DNA of 64,000 nucleotides from Dehalobacterium sp040766325. Its GTDB lineage: Bacteria > Bacillota > Dehalobacteriia > Dehalobacteriales > Dehalobacteriaceae. The stretch lies in assembly GCA_040766325.1 (NCBI GenBank), contig JAXGQR010000001.1, forward strand, positions 248,001 through 312,000, given 5' to 3'. Under the pieces are notes generated by a model, which saw only the letters and a list, made by a program, of their open reading frames with translations, was not told the origin of the DNA and did no database searches. Of the stretch, positions 1 through 8,266 are shown one piece after another (positions within the stretch are counted from its first letter, which is position 1; the number at the start of each line of letters is the position of its first letter). Made by a program: the position numbers and the translations under genes.

Positions 1-1
1 T

Positions 2-883
2 ATTGATGATGAAGTGGTTGCAAAAATGGAAGAATTAATTCCTTTGGCTCCTTTACATAACCCTCCTGGAATTGCCGGTATTAAAGCTTGTCGCGAGATT
101 TTGCCTGGCTTGCCTCAGGTAGCTGTTTTTGATACGGCTTTCCATCAAAGCATGCCGGAAGCTTCTTATATTTATGGTCTGCCTTATGAATATTTTGAAA
201 AGTACGGGATCAGAAGATATGGTTTCCACGGTACCTCCCACCGTTATGTTTCGCAAAGAGCTGCAGAGCTTATGGGAGAACCTTTGGAAGATCTGAAAAT
301 GGTTACTTGTCATTTGGGCAATGGAGCTAGCCTGGCTGCCATTGATAAAGGGAAGGTGCTGGATACCACCATGGGTTTCACTCCTTTGGAAGGATTGATG
401 ATGGGAACCAGATCTGGTAATGTGGATCCGGCGATTATCCGTTTTATTATGGAAAAAGAAAATTTAACCATCAAAGAAGTAGATGAATTGTTAAACAAAA
501 AAAGCGGTTTTCTAGGTGTTTCCGGGATTAGCAGCGATTTAAGAAATGTAGAGGAGGCTGCTTCAGAAGGCAACTATCGTGCGCAATTGGCGATTGATAT
601 GTTTTATCAAAAAATTGTCCGTTTTATCGGTGCTTTTGTGGCAGAGATCAATGGGATTGATGTCTTGATCTTTACTGCCGGAATTGGCGAAAATTCGCCT
701 GAAATGCGGGAAGCAGTTTGTTCCAAGTTGGAATTCCTATGCTTGTTTATTGATAAAGAGAAGAATAAATTCCGAGGAGAAGAAAGGGAAATCAGCACAC
801 CGGGATCAAAGGTCAAAGTATTTGTCATTCCTACCAATGAAGAATTGATGATCGCTCGGGATACAGCTGCACTGGTAAGATAG
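2..883 (+). CDS. ackA: acetate kinase (C-terminal part, gene continues left of window)
   Basis: Acetate kinase interconverts acetyl phosphate + ADP and acetate + ATP in the cytoplasm, the ATP-yielding step of acetate formation. About 293 C-terminal residues are present; the family is about 400 long, so roughly 105 residues lie outside. Visible family motifs, counted in the fragment: GFHGTSHRYVS near residue 74, CHLGNGAS near 103, the GFTPLEGLMMGTR block near 122 and FTAGIGENSPEMR near 230. The frame is open back to base 2, so the GTG at 14 is internal and not a start. Stop is TAG; yceD begins 94 nt later. Identity is secure; whether pta lies upstream cannot be seen. Confidence 0.97.
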   Translation: MDDEVVAKMEELIPLAPLHNPPGIAGIKACREILPGLPQVAVFDTAFHQSMPEASYIYGLPYEYFEKYGIRRYGFHGTSHRYVSQRAAELMGEPLEDLKMVTCHLGNGASLAAIDKGKVLDTTMGFTPLEGLMMGTRSGNVDPAIIRFIMEKENLTIKEVDELLNKKSGFLGVSGISSDLRNVEEAASEGNYRAQLAIDMFYQKIVRFIGAFVAEINGIDVLIFTAGIGENSPEMREAVCSKLEFLCLFIDKEKNKFRGEEREISTPGSKVKVFVIPTNEELMIARDTAALVR

Positions 884-977
884 ACCGATTTACCATCATG
901 ATATCTTGACATTCCGCCTTGAGATTTATATAATAAGCCATGGGTTTGCCTTTAGCCCAAAATGAGGTGCGGTTGAG

Positions 978-1544
978 ATGAAAGTTAATGTCGGTAAGAT
1001 TAAAAGTATCTTGGGGAAAAGAGAGTCTCTAGAATTTAAGGAGTCTCTGTCACAACTAATGATCGAAGACGGGGATACCATTAAATTGACTGCTCCATTG
1101 GAGTTTTCCGGTCTGGCAGAGAATCTAGGTGACAGAATCCTAATTGAGGGAAATATACATACGGTTGTGGGACTGTTATGTAGTCGTTGTATGAAACCTA
1201 CAACCATTTCGATTCATGCGCCTTTTAGAGAGATCTTCGCAAATCATAAAATTGAAGATGATGAAGAAGATGAAATATTCCTTTTTGAAGGTGATGAATT
1301 TGATATTACACCTCATGTTGCGCGGGCAATTATATTAGAATTACCCATGAAGGTGTTGTGTAAGGAAGATTGTCAAGGGTTTTGCTCGGAATGTGGGATT
1401 GATTTAAACTTGAAAAAATGCCAATGTCATAAAGAAACAATAGATCCCCGTTTCGCAGTATTAAAAAATCTTGTAAGTCAGAGTTCTACTGAAGGGAGTG
1501 TTAACAGTGGGAGTGCAGCAGGGAAGAACATCAAAGGCGAATAA
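978..1544 (+). CDS. yceD: YceD/DUF177 family protein (23S rRNA accumulation protein)
   Basis: A 188-residue protein of the YceD (DUF177) family, which is almost always encoded just before rpmF and is linked to 23S rRNA accumulation and ribosome assembly. Visible: CSRC near residue 74 and a cysteine-rich block CKEDCQGFCSECG near residue 130 followed by CQC, resembling a metal site. An acidic stretch (EDDEEDE) sits around residue 93. Its 3' end overlaps the start of rpmF by 38 nt in another frame, which implies translational coupling. The ATG follows a weak GGTTGAG ribosome site. Biochemical role is inferred from family and context only. Confidence 0.9.
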   Translation: MKVNVGKIKSILGKRESLEFKESLSQLMIEDGDTIKLTAPLEFSGLAENLGDRILIEGNIHTVVGLLCSRCMKPTTISIHAPFREIFANHKIEDDEEDEIFLFEGDEFDITPHVARAIILELPMKVLCKEDCQGFCSECGIDLNLKKCQCHKETIDPRFAVLKNLVSQSSTEGSVNSGSAAGKNIKGE

Positions 1545-1686
1545 AAGAATGCGTCGAGCAACGCAAAAGATCAACAAGCCTTCATTATCTGAATGTCCAC
1601 AATGTCATGCCTTTAAAGCACCACACCGCGTTTGTCCGGAATGTGGTTATTATAAAGGAAAAGAAGTTGTATCCAAAGCAGAATAA
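1507..1686 (+). CDS. rpmF: 50S ribosomal protein L32
   Basis: Ribosomal protein L32, 59 residues, a zinc-ribbon component of the large subunit. Two CxxC pairs are present (CPQCHAF and CPECGYYKG), the zinc-binding arrangement of the C+ form of L32, after a basic N-terminal segment (RTSKANKRMRR). GTG at 1507 is chosen because L32 normally starts a few residues before the RTSKA segment and AGGGAG lies about 9 nt upstream; the in-frame GTG at 1498 would sit on that ribosome site. It overlaps the end of yceD by 38 nt. A hairpin at 1716-1757 probably ends the transcript. Confidence 0.95.
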   Translation: MGVQQGRTSKANKRMRRATQKINKPSLSECPQCHAFKAPHRVCPECGYYKGKEVVSKAE

Positions 1687-1715
1687 TCATCAAACAAATA
1701 AAGTGCATGGATGCG

Positions 1716-1757
1716 AAAACGACCAGGCAAGAGTATGTGCTCCTGTATGGTCGTTTT
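1716..1757. terminator. bidirectional terminator between rpmF and mgtC-like gene
   Basis: Inverted repeat AAAACGACCA / TGGTCGTTTT with an extra pairing AGG/CCT inside, flanked by T-rich sequence on both strands. It lies between two convergent genes and fits termination of both. Confidence 0.7.
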
Positions 1758-1770
1758 GTTATTCCATCAA

Positions 1771-2295
1771 TCACGATTCGGTATTGTTTACCTCTTGTTC
1801 CTGGGCTGGGGGATCGGATTGTGCTTCTAATTCCCTGTTACGATTGTTTTTTTTGATAAAACTAAGCTTATCATATAAGTTGGAAATATGTAAAGCCATA
1901 AGGATGAAAAATACAGTTGTAAAAACTAAAAAGAAGTGTCCGAGGCCAATTCCAATACCTAATCCCGCAGTAGCCCAGATATTAGCCGCAGTTGTAACTC
2001 CTTGGACTTCCCCCATGGGTTCTCGCCAAATAATTCCGGCACCCAAAAAACCGATTCCGGTAATAATACCTACGATTAAACGAGCAGGATCCATTGTGGC
2101 CACACCGCGAAATTCTTCAAATCCATAAGCAGAAATCATGGCAATGGATGTGGTGGATATGCATACCAGAGCATGGGTTCTAAGACCTGCTGCCTTATGT
2201 TTTCTGCTCCGTTCAATGCCTAGGATAATTCCTACAATGGTGCCAATAAGTAGCCTGAAAAAAACATCTTGATAAGTAATTCCGATCTGGATCAC
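1771..2295 (-). CDS. MgtC/SapB family membrane protein
   Basis: A 174-residue polytopic membrane protein of the MgtC/SapB family. Members are associated with growth in low Mg2+ and with control of membrane ATPase activity, but are not proven transporters. Visible: RLLIGTIVGIILGIERS (residues about 14-30), LRTHALVCIS near 38, and the family signature IVGIITGIGFLGAGII (about 74-89) followed by GVTTAANIWATAGLGIGIG. At least four hydrophobic segments. The C-terminal 30 residues are hydrophilic and acidic. Start is GTG at 2295, directly against a GGGGGG run, so ribosome-site spacing is poor and the start is uncertain. Convergent with rpmF. Confidence 0.9.
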   Translation of the reverse strand: MIQIGITYQDVFFRLLIGTIVGIILGIERSRKHKAAGLRTHALVCISTTSIAMISAYGFEEFRGVATMDPARLIVGIITGIGFLGAGIIWREPMGEVQGVTTAANIWATAGLGIGIGLGHFFLVFTTVFFILMALHISNLYDKLSFIKKNNRNRELEAQSDPPAQEQEVNNTES

Positions 2296-2662
2296 CCCCC
2301 AAAAAATAAATGATCTTCGTATAGATTAATTAAGGGAAATATTTATCAATAGGTTTTTTCATCCGCTACAAATAGTTAGTTGAACCACATTTTTCCTATA
2401 TGATATGATTGCTGATAATCAGTTATGCGATTTATCATCAGATTCAATAAAACATTTGTCGAAGTCCCTCTTCACTTTGGTTTGTTATTTTTTGCCCGGA
2501 CATTTTTTTTACCTTTTTCCCAAATGCTTGATTCAGTCTGTTATAATGAAATTGATATAGATAATTGTATTAACTAGCAGGGAAAAATGCAAGGAATTTA
2601 GTGTTTTTAATATATATCATCCTCTGGAGCAATGCCTCTGGAAATCAATGAATGGAGAATGT
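2296..2662. promoter_or_regulatory. intergenic region with candidate Spo0A box and -10 element
   Basis: The 367 nt between the divergent mgtC-like and sigma-factor genes contain no gene I can support. A perfect 0A-type heptamer in TTGTCGAA lies at 2456-2463 and a TATAAT at 2542-2547. No good -35 is placed 16-18 nt before that TATAAT, so an activator-dependent promoter is possible. Both calls are sequence matches only. Confidence 0.35.
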
Positions 2663-3274
2663 ATGATAATGCGTACAGATGAGGATTTAGTGCGCTTGAG
2701 CCAACAAGGGGATATTGCCGCTTTTGAGGAGTTAATATCCCAACATCAGCAAAAAACTTACAATATTGCGTATCGTTTGATGGGCAATCATCATGATGCG
2801 AATGATTTGGCTCAGGAAGCCTTGATAAAAGTATATAAATCGATCGGAAGTTTCCGTCAGGATTCCTCTTTCAGTACCTGGGTTTATCATATTGTAACTA
2901 ATGTTTGCCGAGACGAGCTTAGAAAACGCAGTCGTCAACAAGTTTCATATCTTGATGAGCCTGTTTCACTGCATAATGGCGAGGTACATAAGGAAGTAGC
3001 AGATGATACTTTTAATCCTGAAGAAGCTTATGAACGCAGAGAATCGGCAGAATATATCCAGGAACTGATCAATACCCTTACTCCGGAGTATCGTATGGTC
3101 ATCATTTTACGGGAGATGCTAGGATTAAGTTATGAAGAAATTTCTCAGGAATTAAATATTTCTTTAGGTACAGTAAAATCTAGATTAAATCGGGCCAGAA
3201 GATACTTAAAAGAACGGATCATTGCAGGCCGAGAAGTATCCTCGCCTGAAGCGAAGCGCATCGGCGGAGAGTGA
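2663..3274 (+). CDS. ECF-type sigma-70 factor (SigW/RpoE-like)
   Basis: An extracytoplasmic-function RNA polymerase sigma factor, about 203 residues. Region 2 is seen as FEELISQHQQKTYNIAYRLM followed by DANDLAQEALIKVYKSI and the FSTWVYHIVTNVCRDELRK segment; region 4 as LTPEYRMVIILREMLGLSYE with the helix-turn-helix GTVKSRLNRARRYLKERI. GGAGAA at 2654-2659 favours ATG 2663 or 2669 over ATG 2648. ECF genes usually precede an anti-sigma gene, but here polA follows within 75 nt and no anti-sigma is near. The last ~15 residues (SSPEAKRIGGE) are not typical and are encoded by an imperfect inverted repeat. Regulon unknown. Confidence 0.92.
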   Translation: MIMRTDEDLVRLSQQGDIAAFEELISQHQQKTYNIAYRLMGNHHDANDLAQEALIKVYKSIGSFRQDSSFSTWVYHIVTNVCRDELRKRSRQQVSYLDEPVSLHNGEVHKEVADDTFNPEEAYERRESAEYIQELINTLTPEYRMVIILREMLGLSYEEISQELNISLGTVKSRLNRARRYLKERIIAGREVSSPEAKRIGGE

Positions 3275-3345
3275 ACCATTTAATCAAATTGAACAAAATT
3301 AAAGTGAAATAACACAGGAAAGCTTGCTGTATGGAGGAAATTTTG

Positions 3346-5973
3346 ATGAAAAAGTTTTTGATTGTAGATGGAAACAGTTTGATTCACCGAGCTTTTTACG
3401 CTCTGCCCTTGCTTTCCAATTCTCAGGGTCAGTTTACCAATGGGGCTTATGGTTTCACCACTATGTTTACCAAAATCCTTGAAGAAGAAAATCCAGACTA
3501 TGTAGTCGTTTGTTTTGATAAGGATAGAAAAACCTTTCGTACAGAATTATTTAAGGAGTATAAAGGTCAGCGCAAACCAACGCCTAAGGAACTTATTTCT
3601 CAGTTTTCACTGGTACGGCAAATCATTGATGCCCTCAATGTGGCTTATGAAGAACTGGAGGGGTTTGAGGCTGATGACATCATTGGTGCTATGGTCAAAA
3701 AAGGTGAAGAGGCGGGCTTTACCAACTTAGTGTTAACCGGGGATAAGGATGCTCTGCAATTGGTGTCCGATCATTCTAAGGTCTTATTAATCAGAAAGGG
3801 CATTTCCGTTCTGGAACCTTTCGACGAACAAGCCCTATATGATAAGTACGCCTTAAAGCCTTATCAGATCATCGATTTAAAAGGATTGATGGGAGATCCT
3901 TCAGACAATATACCCGGTGTGCCCGGGGTGGGGGAAAAGACTGCATTAAAATTATTACATCAGTATCATTCCATGGAAGGCATCTACGAAAATTTAGAAG
4001 AACTTACCCCTAAATTAAGAAGCAAACTGGCGGAAAACCGGCAGTTGGCAGATATATCCAAGGATTTGGCCACCATCAGAACAGATCTACCTCTGGAGAT
4101 TGACTTAACCCGTTACCAATATGGTGCTCCTCATTATCAGGAATTATTAAAGGTATACCAAGAATTAGAGTTTAATAGCTTGGTACCTGGCGTGCTTGAT
4201 CTCATGAAAAATGAACGGGAACAAGAAAGTTTGCCTCACGTTACTCTTCTGGAGGATAAGGCTGCTCTTACTCAAGTTCTTTCAGCGCATGGAGCCGAGC
4301 AGAAGAGGGCCATTTATGCCGTGCACACAGGAAACTATTTTAAAGGGGAGATAACTTCTCTGGCATTAGCTTTTTCCCGGGATGAGTCTTATGTGATCCC
4401 TCTTACTGGAAAAGATCATGAAGGTAAAAGACAAATCTTAGAGACGGTTTTTTCCGAAACTTTAGGGGAAAAAATTGTTTACAACGGAAAAGAACTTCTT
4501 GTCATGCTTGCCCAAAATGGGGTATCTTTTTCTGGAGAGTTTTCCGATGTGATGTTGGGAGCTTATTTGCTTGATCCCGGATCCCAATCTCATTACAGCC
4601 TAGAAGCATTGGCTCTGGAATATTTACAGATTCCGATGGTCGCAAGATACCGGGCGGAAGAGAATTATGGATGGCGGGCTCAAATCCTTTGGCAATTGTC
4701 GGATCTTTTGGAAAGTAAACTTCAAGAACAGGAAATGGAAGCGCTTTACCGCGAGGTAGAGCTGCCCCTGGAGCGGATCCTGGCGCAAATGGAATTGGCC
4801 GGCATCAAAGTGGAGAAAGCTCAATTAGAGATCATGTCCCAGGAATTGGAGGCAGCCATTTCTCAGGTACGGGAAGAAGTTTACCGGCAGGCGGGCGAGG
4901 AATTTAATCTTAATTCTCCGAAGCAGTTAGGGGTGATTTTATTTGAAAAGCTAGGATTGCCTCCCCTGAAAAAAACGAAAACAGGCTATTCCACCAGTGC
5001 CGAAGTTTTGGATCAATTGGCGGAGCGCCACGAAATTGTGGCCATGATTTTAGAATATCGCACTTTAGCTAAATTAAAATCCACCTATGTGGATGGATTA
5101 CAGCCGCTAATTAATCCTCAAACAGGGAAACTACACACTTCTTTTAATCAAATGGTCACAGCTACCGGGCGCCTTTCTTCCACAGAGCCTAACCTCCAGA
5201 ATATCCCGATTCGCATTGAACTGGGGCGACGTATTCGGAAGGTCTTTGTCCCGGAAAATCCACATAATGTGCTTTTGGCGGGAGATTATTCCCAGATCGA
5301 ATTACGAGTACTAGCGCATATTTCTCAAGATTCGGTGTTGCAGGAAGCTTTTCGCGCCAATCAAGATATTCATACCAGAACTGCTGCCGAGGTTTTTGGT
5401 GTGCCCATGGATCAGGTGGACAGAGAAATGCGGAGGAAAGCCAAGGCAGTTAATTTTGGTATTATTTATGGGATCAGTGATTACGGGTTATCTCGGGATT
5501 TAGGTATCCCCCGTAAGGATTCCAAGCATTATATCGAACAGTATTTTAAACGTTATCCAGGGGTAGCAGCTTATTTGGAAGAGATTGTCGCATCTGCTAA
5601 GGAAAAGGGTTATGTGACGACATTATTAAAGCGGCGGCGTTATCTCCCCGATATCTTAAGCCCCAATTATAACGTGCGCAGCTTTGGGGAACGCACAGCT
5701 ATGAATACCCCGATTCAGGGAAGTGCCGCTGATATAATTAAGGTTGCTATGGTGAATGTAGCACGATACATGCAGGCAGAGGGTTTTCGCTCAAAGATGA
5801 TTTTACAGGTCCATGATGAATTGATCTTTGATGTGATACCGGAGGAACTTGAACCCTTAGCGCGAGGTATCAAAACCTGTATGGAGCAGGCTATATCCCT
5901 ATCGGTACCTTTAAAAGTAGACTTAAAGGCGGGCCCGAACTGGTATCAGATGGAGCCATATCTGGTAGATTAA
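3346..5973 (+). CDS. polA: DNA polymerase I
   Basis: DNA polymerase I, 875 residues, for Okazaki-fragment processing and repair synthesis. The N-terminal ~290 residues are the 5'-3' exonuclease (FLIVDGNSLIHRAFYALP; EGFEADDIIG; GDPSDNIPGVPGVGEKTA). The middle domain (about 300-465) lacks the D-x-E metal ligands of a working 3'-5' proofreading site, as in Bacillus Pol I. The polymerase domain shows motif A (DYSQIELRVLAHIS, about 646), motif B (RRKAKAVNFGIIYG, about 697) and motif C (QVHDELIF, about 822). ATG 3346 has GGAGG 8 nt upstream and is preferred to ATG 3331. Followed by mutM and coaE, a standard repair operon. Confidence 0.97.
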   Translation: MKKFLIVDGNSLIHRAFYALPLLSNSQGQFTNGAYGFTTMFTKILEEENPDYVVVCFDKDRKTFRTELFKEYKGQRKPTPKELISQFSLVRQIIDALNVAYEELEGFEADDIIGAMVKKGEEAGFTNLVLTGDKDALQLVSDHSKVLLIRKGISVLEPFDEQALYDKYALKPYQIIDLKGLMGDPSDNIPGVPGVGEKTALKLLHQYHSMEGIYENLEELTPKLRSKLAENRQLADISKDLATIRTDLPLEIDLTRYQYGAPHYQELLKVYQELEFNSLVPGVLDLMKNEREQESLPHVTLLEDKAALTQVLSAHGAEQKRAIYAVHTGNYFKGEITSLALAFSRDESYVIPLTGKDHEGKRQILETVFSETLGEKIVYNGKELLVMLAQNGVSFSGEFSDVMLGAYLLDPGSQSHYSLEALALEYLQIPMVARYRAEENYGWRAQILWQLSDLLESKLQEQEMEALYREVELPLERILAQMELAGIKVEKAQLEIMSQELEAAISQVREEVYRQAGEEFNLNSPKQLGVILFEKLGLPPLKKTKTGYSTSAEVLDQLAERHEIVAMILEYRTLAKLKSTYVDGLQPLINPQTGKLHTSFNQMVTATGRLSSTEPNLQNIPIRIELGRRIRKVFVPENPHNVLLAGDYSQIELRVLAHISQDSVLQEAFRANQDIHTRTAAEVFGVPMDQVDREMRRKAKAVNFGIIYGISDYGLSRDLGIPRKDSKHYIEQYFKRYPGVAAYLEEIVASAKEKGYVTTLLKRRRYLPDILSPNYNVRSFGERTAMNTPIQGSAADIIKVAMVNVARYMQAEGFRSKMILQVHDELIFDVIPEELEPLARGIKTCMEQAISLSVPLKVDLKAGPNWYQMEPYLVD

Positions 5974-6024
5974 ATAAAGGGATAGATTTAAAAAAAAATC
6001 ATCGAACATCAAGGAGAGGATTAA

Positions 6025-6849
6025 ATGCCGGAATTACCTGAGGTAGAAACTGTGCGCAGATCATTGGAAGAGCATTTAGTAGGCTTAAGCATAAAAAATA
6101 TTACCATCAATCATCCTGGCGTGATTGCCACTCCTGAGATCTCGGCGTTTCGGAATAATCTTTTGGAACAAACTTTTCTGCATGTAGGACGGCGGGGGAA
6201 GTATCTAATCTTTGATGTGACCCCCCATTGGAAAATGGTGCTTCATTTGCGTATGACCGGTCGCTTGGTTTATAGCGATGCCGGTATGATGCTTTTGAAA
6301 CACACCCATGTGATTTTTGATCTGGATAATGGGAAAGAATTAAGATTTACTGACCCTAGACGGTTTGGGCGCATCTGGCTGGTAAAAAATGAAGATATTT
6401 CTCAGCTTTCCGGTCTGAACACCCTGGGACCGGAGCCTTTAGAAAAGGAATTTTCTCCGGAAATTTTTCGCGCTCAATTACAGGGAAGAAAGACCCGGAT
6501 CAAACCCCTTCTTCTGGATCAAAGGTTTGTTGCCGGTATCGGTAATATTTATGCCGATGAGATTTTGTTCAGGAGTGGTATTCATCCGGAAAGAAGAGCA
6601 GATTCTTTAAGTGATGAAGAAATTAAGCTTTTGTTTCAAACGATCATTGATATCTTGCAGGAAGCAGTAGTGCATCGAGGCACCAGCTTTAGCGATTACG
6701 TGGATGGTTTAGGGGAAAAAGGCACCCATCAAAACTTTGTGCAGGTATATCAAAGAGTGGGACAGCAGTGTTTTCGCTGTGCAGCTGTTATAGAACGTAT
6801 GAAAATCGGCAGTCGCAGTGCTTATCATTGTCCCCGGTGCCAAAAATAA
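6025..6849 (+). CDS. mutM: formamidopyrimidine-DNA glycosylase
   Basis: Fpg/MutM, 274 residues, removes oxidised purines such as 8-oxoguanine and cleaves the abasic strand. The catalytic N-terminus MPELPEVETVRRSLE is intact: Pro-2 is the Schiff-base nucleophile and Glu-3 the acid. LRMTGRL and FTDPRRFGRIWL follow, then the H2TH segment around LLLDQRFVAGIGNIYADEIL. The C-terminal zinc finger is CFRC...CPRC. ATG 6025 has AAGGAGAGG upstream. It lies 51 nt after polA and 23 nt before coaE, so the three are probably cotranscribed. Confidence 0.97.
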   Translation: MPELPEVETVRRSLEEHLVGLSIKNITINHPGVIATPEISAFRNNLLEQTFLHVGRRGKYLIFDVTPHWKMVLHLRMTGRLVYSDAGMMLLKHTHVIFDLDNGKELRFTDPRRFGRIWLVKNEDISQLSGLNTLGPEPLEKEFSPEIFRAQLQGRKTRIKPLLLDQRFVAGIGNIYADEILFRSGIHPERRADSLSDEEIKLLFQTIIDILQEAVVHRGTSFSDYVDGLGEKGTHQNFVQVYQRVGQQCFRCAAVIERMKIGSRSAYHCPRCQK

Positions 6850-6872
6850 AAGAGTAAAAACAGGTGGTATCT

Positions 6873-7472
6873 TTGAAGATTATTGGATTAACCGGAGGCA
6901 TTGCCAGCGGCAAAAGTACGGTTGCTAAATATTTAAGAGAATTAGGTGCCCAGGTGATTGATGCCGATGAGATTGCCCGGGAAGTGGTGCTTCCCGAGCA
7001 ACCTGCCTACCGGGATATTGTGAGGGAGTTTGGTAGGGAAATTTTATTACCTGACGGAACTCTGAATCGGCAAAAATTAGGCAGCATTATTTTTAAAAAC
7101 CCTGCTGCTCGTAAAAAATTAGATCAGATCACCCATCCGGCAATCTATCGGGAGATAGAGCGGCAAGTTGAGGAATATAAAGCTCAGGCACCGGAAGGAT
7201 TAGTATTTCTGGATGTGCCATTATTGATTGAAACAGGGATGCATGAAAAAGTGGATGAGGTTTGGCTCACTTTTCTCCCGGAGGAGCTGCAATTGCAGCG
7301 TTTAATGGAGCGAGATGGGTTTTCCAAGAGTGAAGGGGAAAAAAGGCTGTCTTCCCAATTACCCCTGAGGGAAAAAATAAAATTTGCCCATCGGGTGATT
7401 GATACATCTGGTTTATTAGAGGAGACGAGAAAACAGGTGGTTGATTGTTGGGAAAAAATCAGCCAAGATTAA
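6873..7472 (+). CDS. coaE: dephospho-CoA kinase
   Basis: Dephospho-CoA kinase, 199 residues, phosphorylates the 3'-hydroxyl of dephospho-CoA, the last step of coenzyme A synthesis. The P-loop GLTGGIASGKST is at residues 5-16, followed by VIDADEIAREVV, and VFLDVPLLIETGM in the CoA-binding region. TTG 6873 is taken as the start because AGGTGG lies 5 nt upstream, giving MKIIGLTGG as in homologues; the GTG at 6864 falls on that ribosome site. It is the third gene of the polA-mutM-coaE group and is followed by a transglycosylase, an arrangement common in Clostridia. Confidence 0.96.
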   Translation: MKIIGLTGGIASGKSTVAKYLRELGAQVIDADEIAREVVLPEQPAYRDIVREFGREILLPDGTLNRQKLGSIIFKNPAARKKLDQITHPAIYREIERQVEEYKAQAPEGLVFLDVPLLIETGMHEKVDEVWLTFLPEELQLQRLMERDGFSKSEGEKRLSSQLPLREKIKFAHRVIDTSGLLEETRKQVVDCWEKISQD

Positions 7473-7543
7473 ATAGCATAATTGTTTAAGGGAAAGGATA
7501 TGGTTTATGATAGGAACGATATTTATTCTGGGAGTGGGCAGGA

Positions 7544-8218
7544 GTGTTTTTAAAAATTGGGCGTTTATTTAAATTTTTAATCGGTTTTGGTATTCTGGCC
7601 GTCATCGCCTGCACGGTATTTTATAGTAAGCCAATACAGAGGATTTTTTATCCCTTATTATATCAGGAATACGTTTTTAAATATGCCGAAAATTATCAAG
7701 TGGACCCATTTTTAGTGGCAGCTGTGATCAGAAAAGAGAGCCGTTATTCTCCAACAGCAGTTTCTCCCACCGGGGCCAGAGGACTAATGCAGATTATGCC
7801 TGATACGGCAGACTGGGCTTCCCGACAATTGGGCATAGAGTTCCATCAGGACTTGTTATTTGATCCGGAATATAACATTCGCATGGGATGCTGGTATTTG
7901 CGTAGGCTGCAAGATACTTTTCCCGATAATTTGCCTGTTGCCTTGGCATCTTATAATGCCGGTCAGGGTAATGTCGGGCGCTGGTTAAAAGAAGGGGTCT
8001 GGAATGGGGAACTAAGCCACTTGAATCAAATTCCCTTCCCAGAGACGCGTATCTACGTGAGTAAGGTTCTTACGTATTACCGTCATTATCAAAGATTGTA
8101 TCATGGTGATATGATCCGTAGGAATGACGGACCCACCGATCTTGCCGTGATCTCCCATAAGATTACGGAAATAATTTTAAGTATTGTTTCGGGAAAAAGC
8201 GGCACCAGGGGCAGTTAA
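7544..8218 (+). CDS. lytic murein transglycosylase, SLT domain
   Basis: A 224-residue membrane-anchored lytic transglycosylase. One N-terminal membrane segment (about residues 10-27) precedes an SLT domain. Visible: VAAVIRKESRY with the catalytic Glu, SPTGARGLMQIMPDTA, YNIRMGCWYLRRL and ALASYNAGQGNVGRWL. It would cleave the glycan strand of peptidoglycan outside the membrane, giving 1,6-anhydro ends. GTG 7544 is used with GGGAG about 9 nt upstream. Spacing to coaE is 71 nt, so it probably belongs to the same transcript. The C-terminal 40 residues are outside the SLT fold. Confidence 0.93.
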   Translation: MFLKIGRLFKFLIGFGILAVIACTVFYSKPIQRIFYPLLYQEYVFKYAENYQVDPFLVAAVIRKESRYSPTAVSPTGARGLMQIMPDTADWASRQLGIEFHQDLLFDPEYNIRMGCWYLRRLQDTFPDNLPVALASYNAGQGNVGRWLKEGVWNGELSHLNQIPFPETRIYVSKVLTYYRHYQRLYHGDMIRRNDGPTDLAVISHKITEIILSIVSGKSGTRGS

Positions 8219-8266
8219 TTTAGGGATTAAGTGTGTTGATATTTTGGATATAAGGAATATAGAAAC

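Noticed and set aside
1607..2128. 173-residue ORF opposite the mgtC-like gene
   Set aside because: Shadow of the MgtC frame; its start lies inside rpmF.
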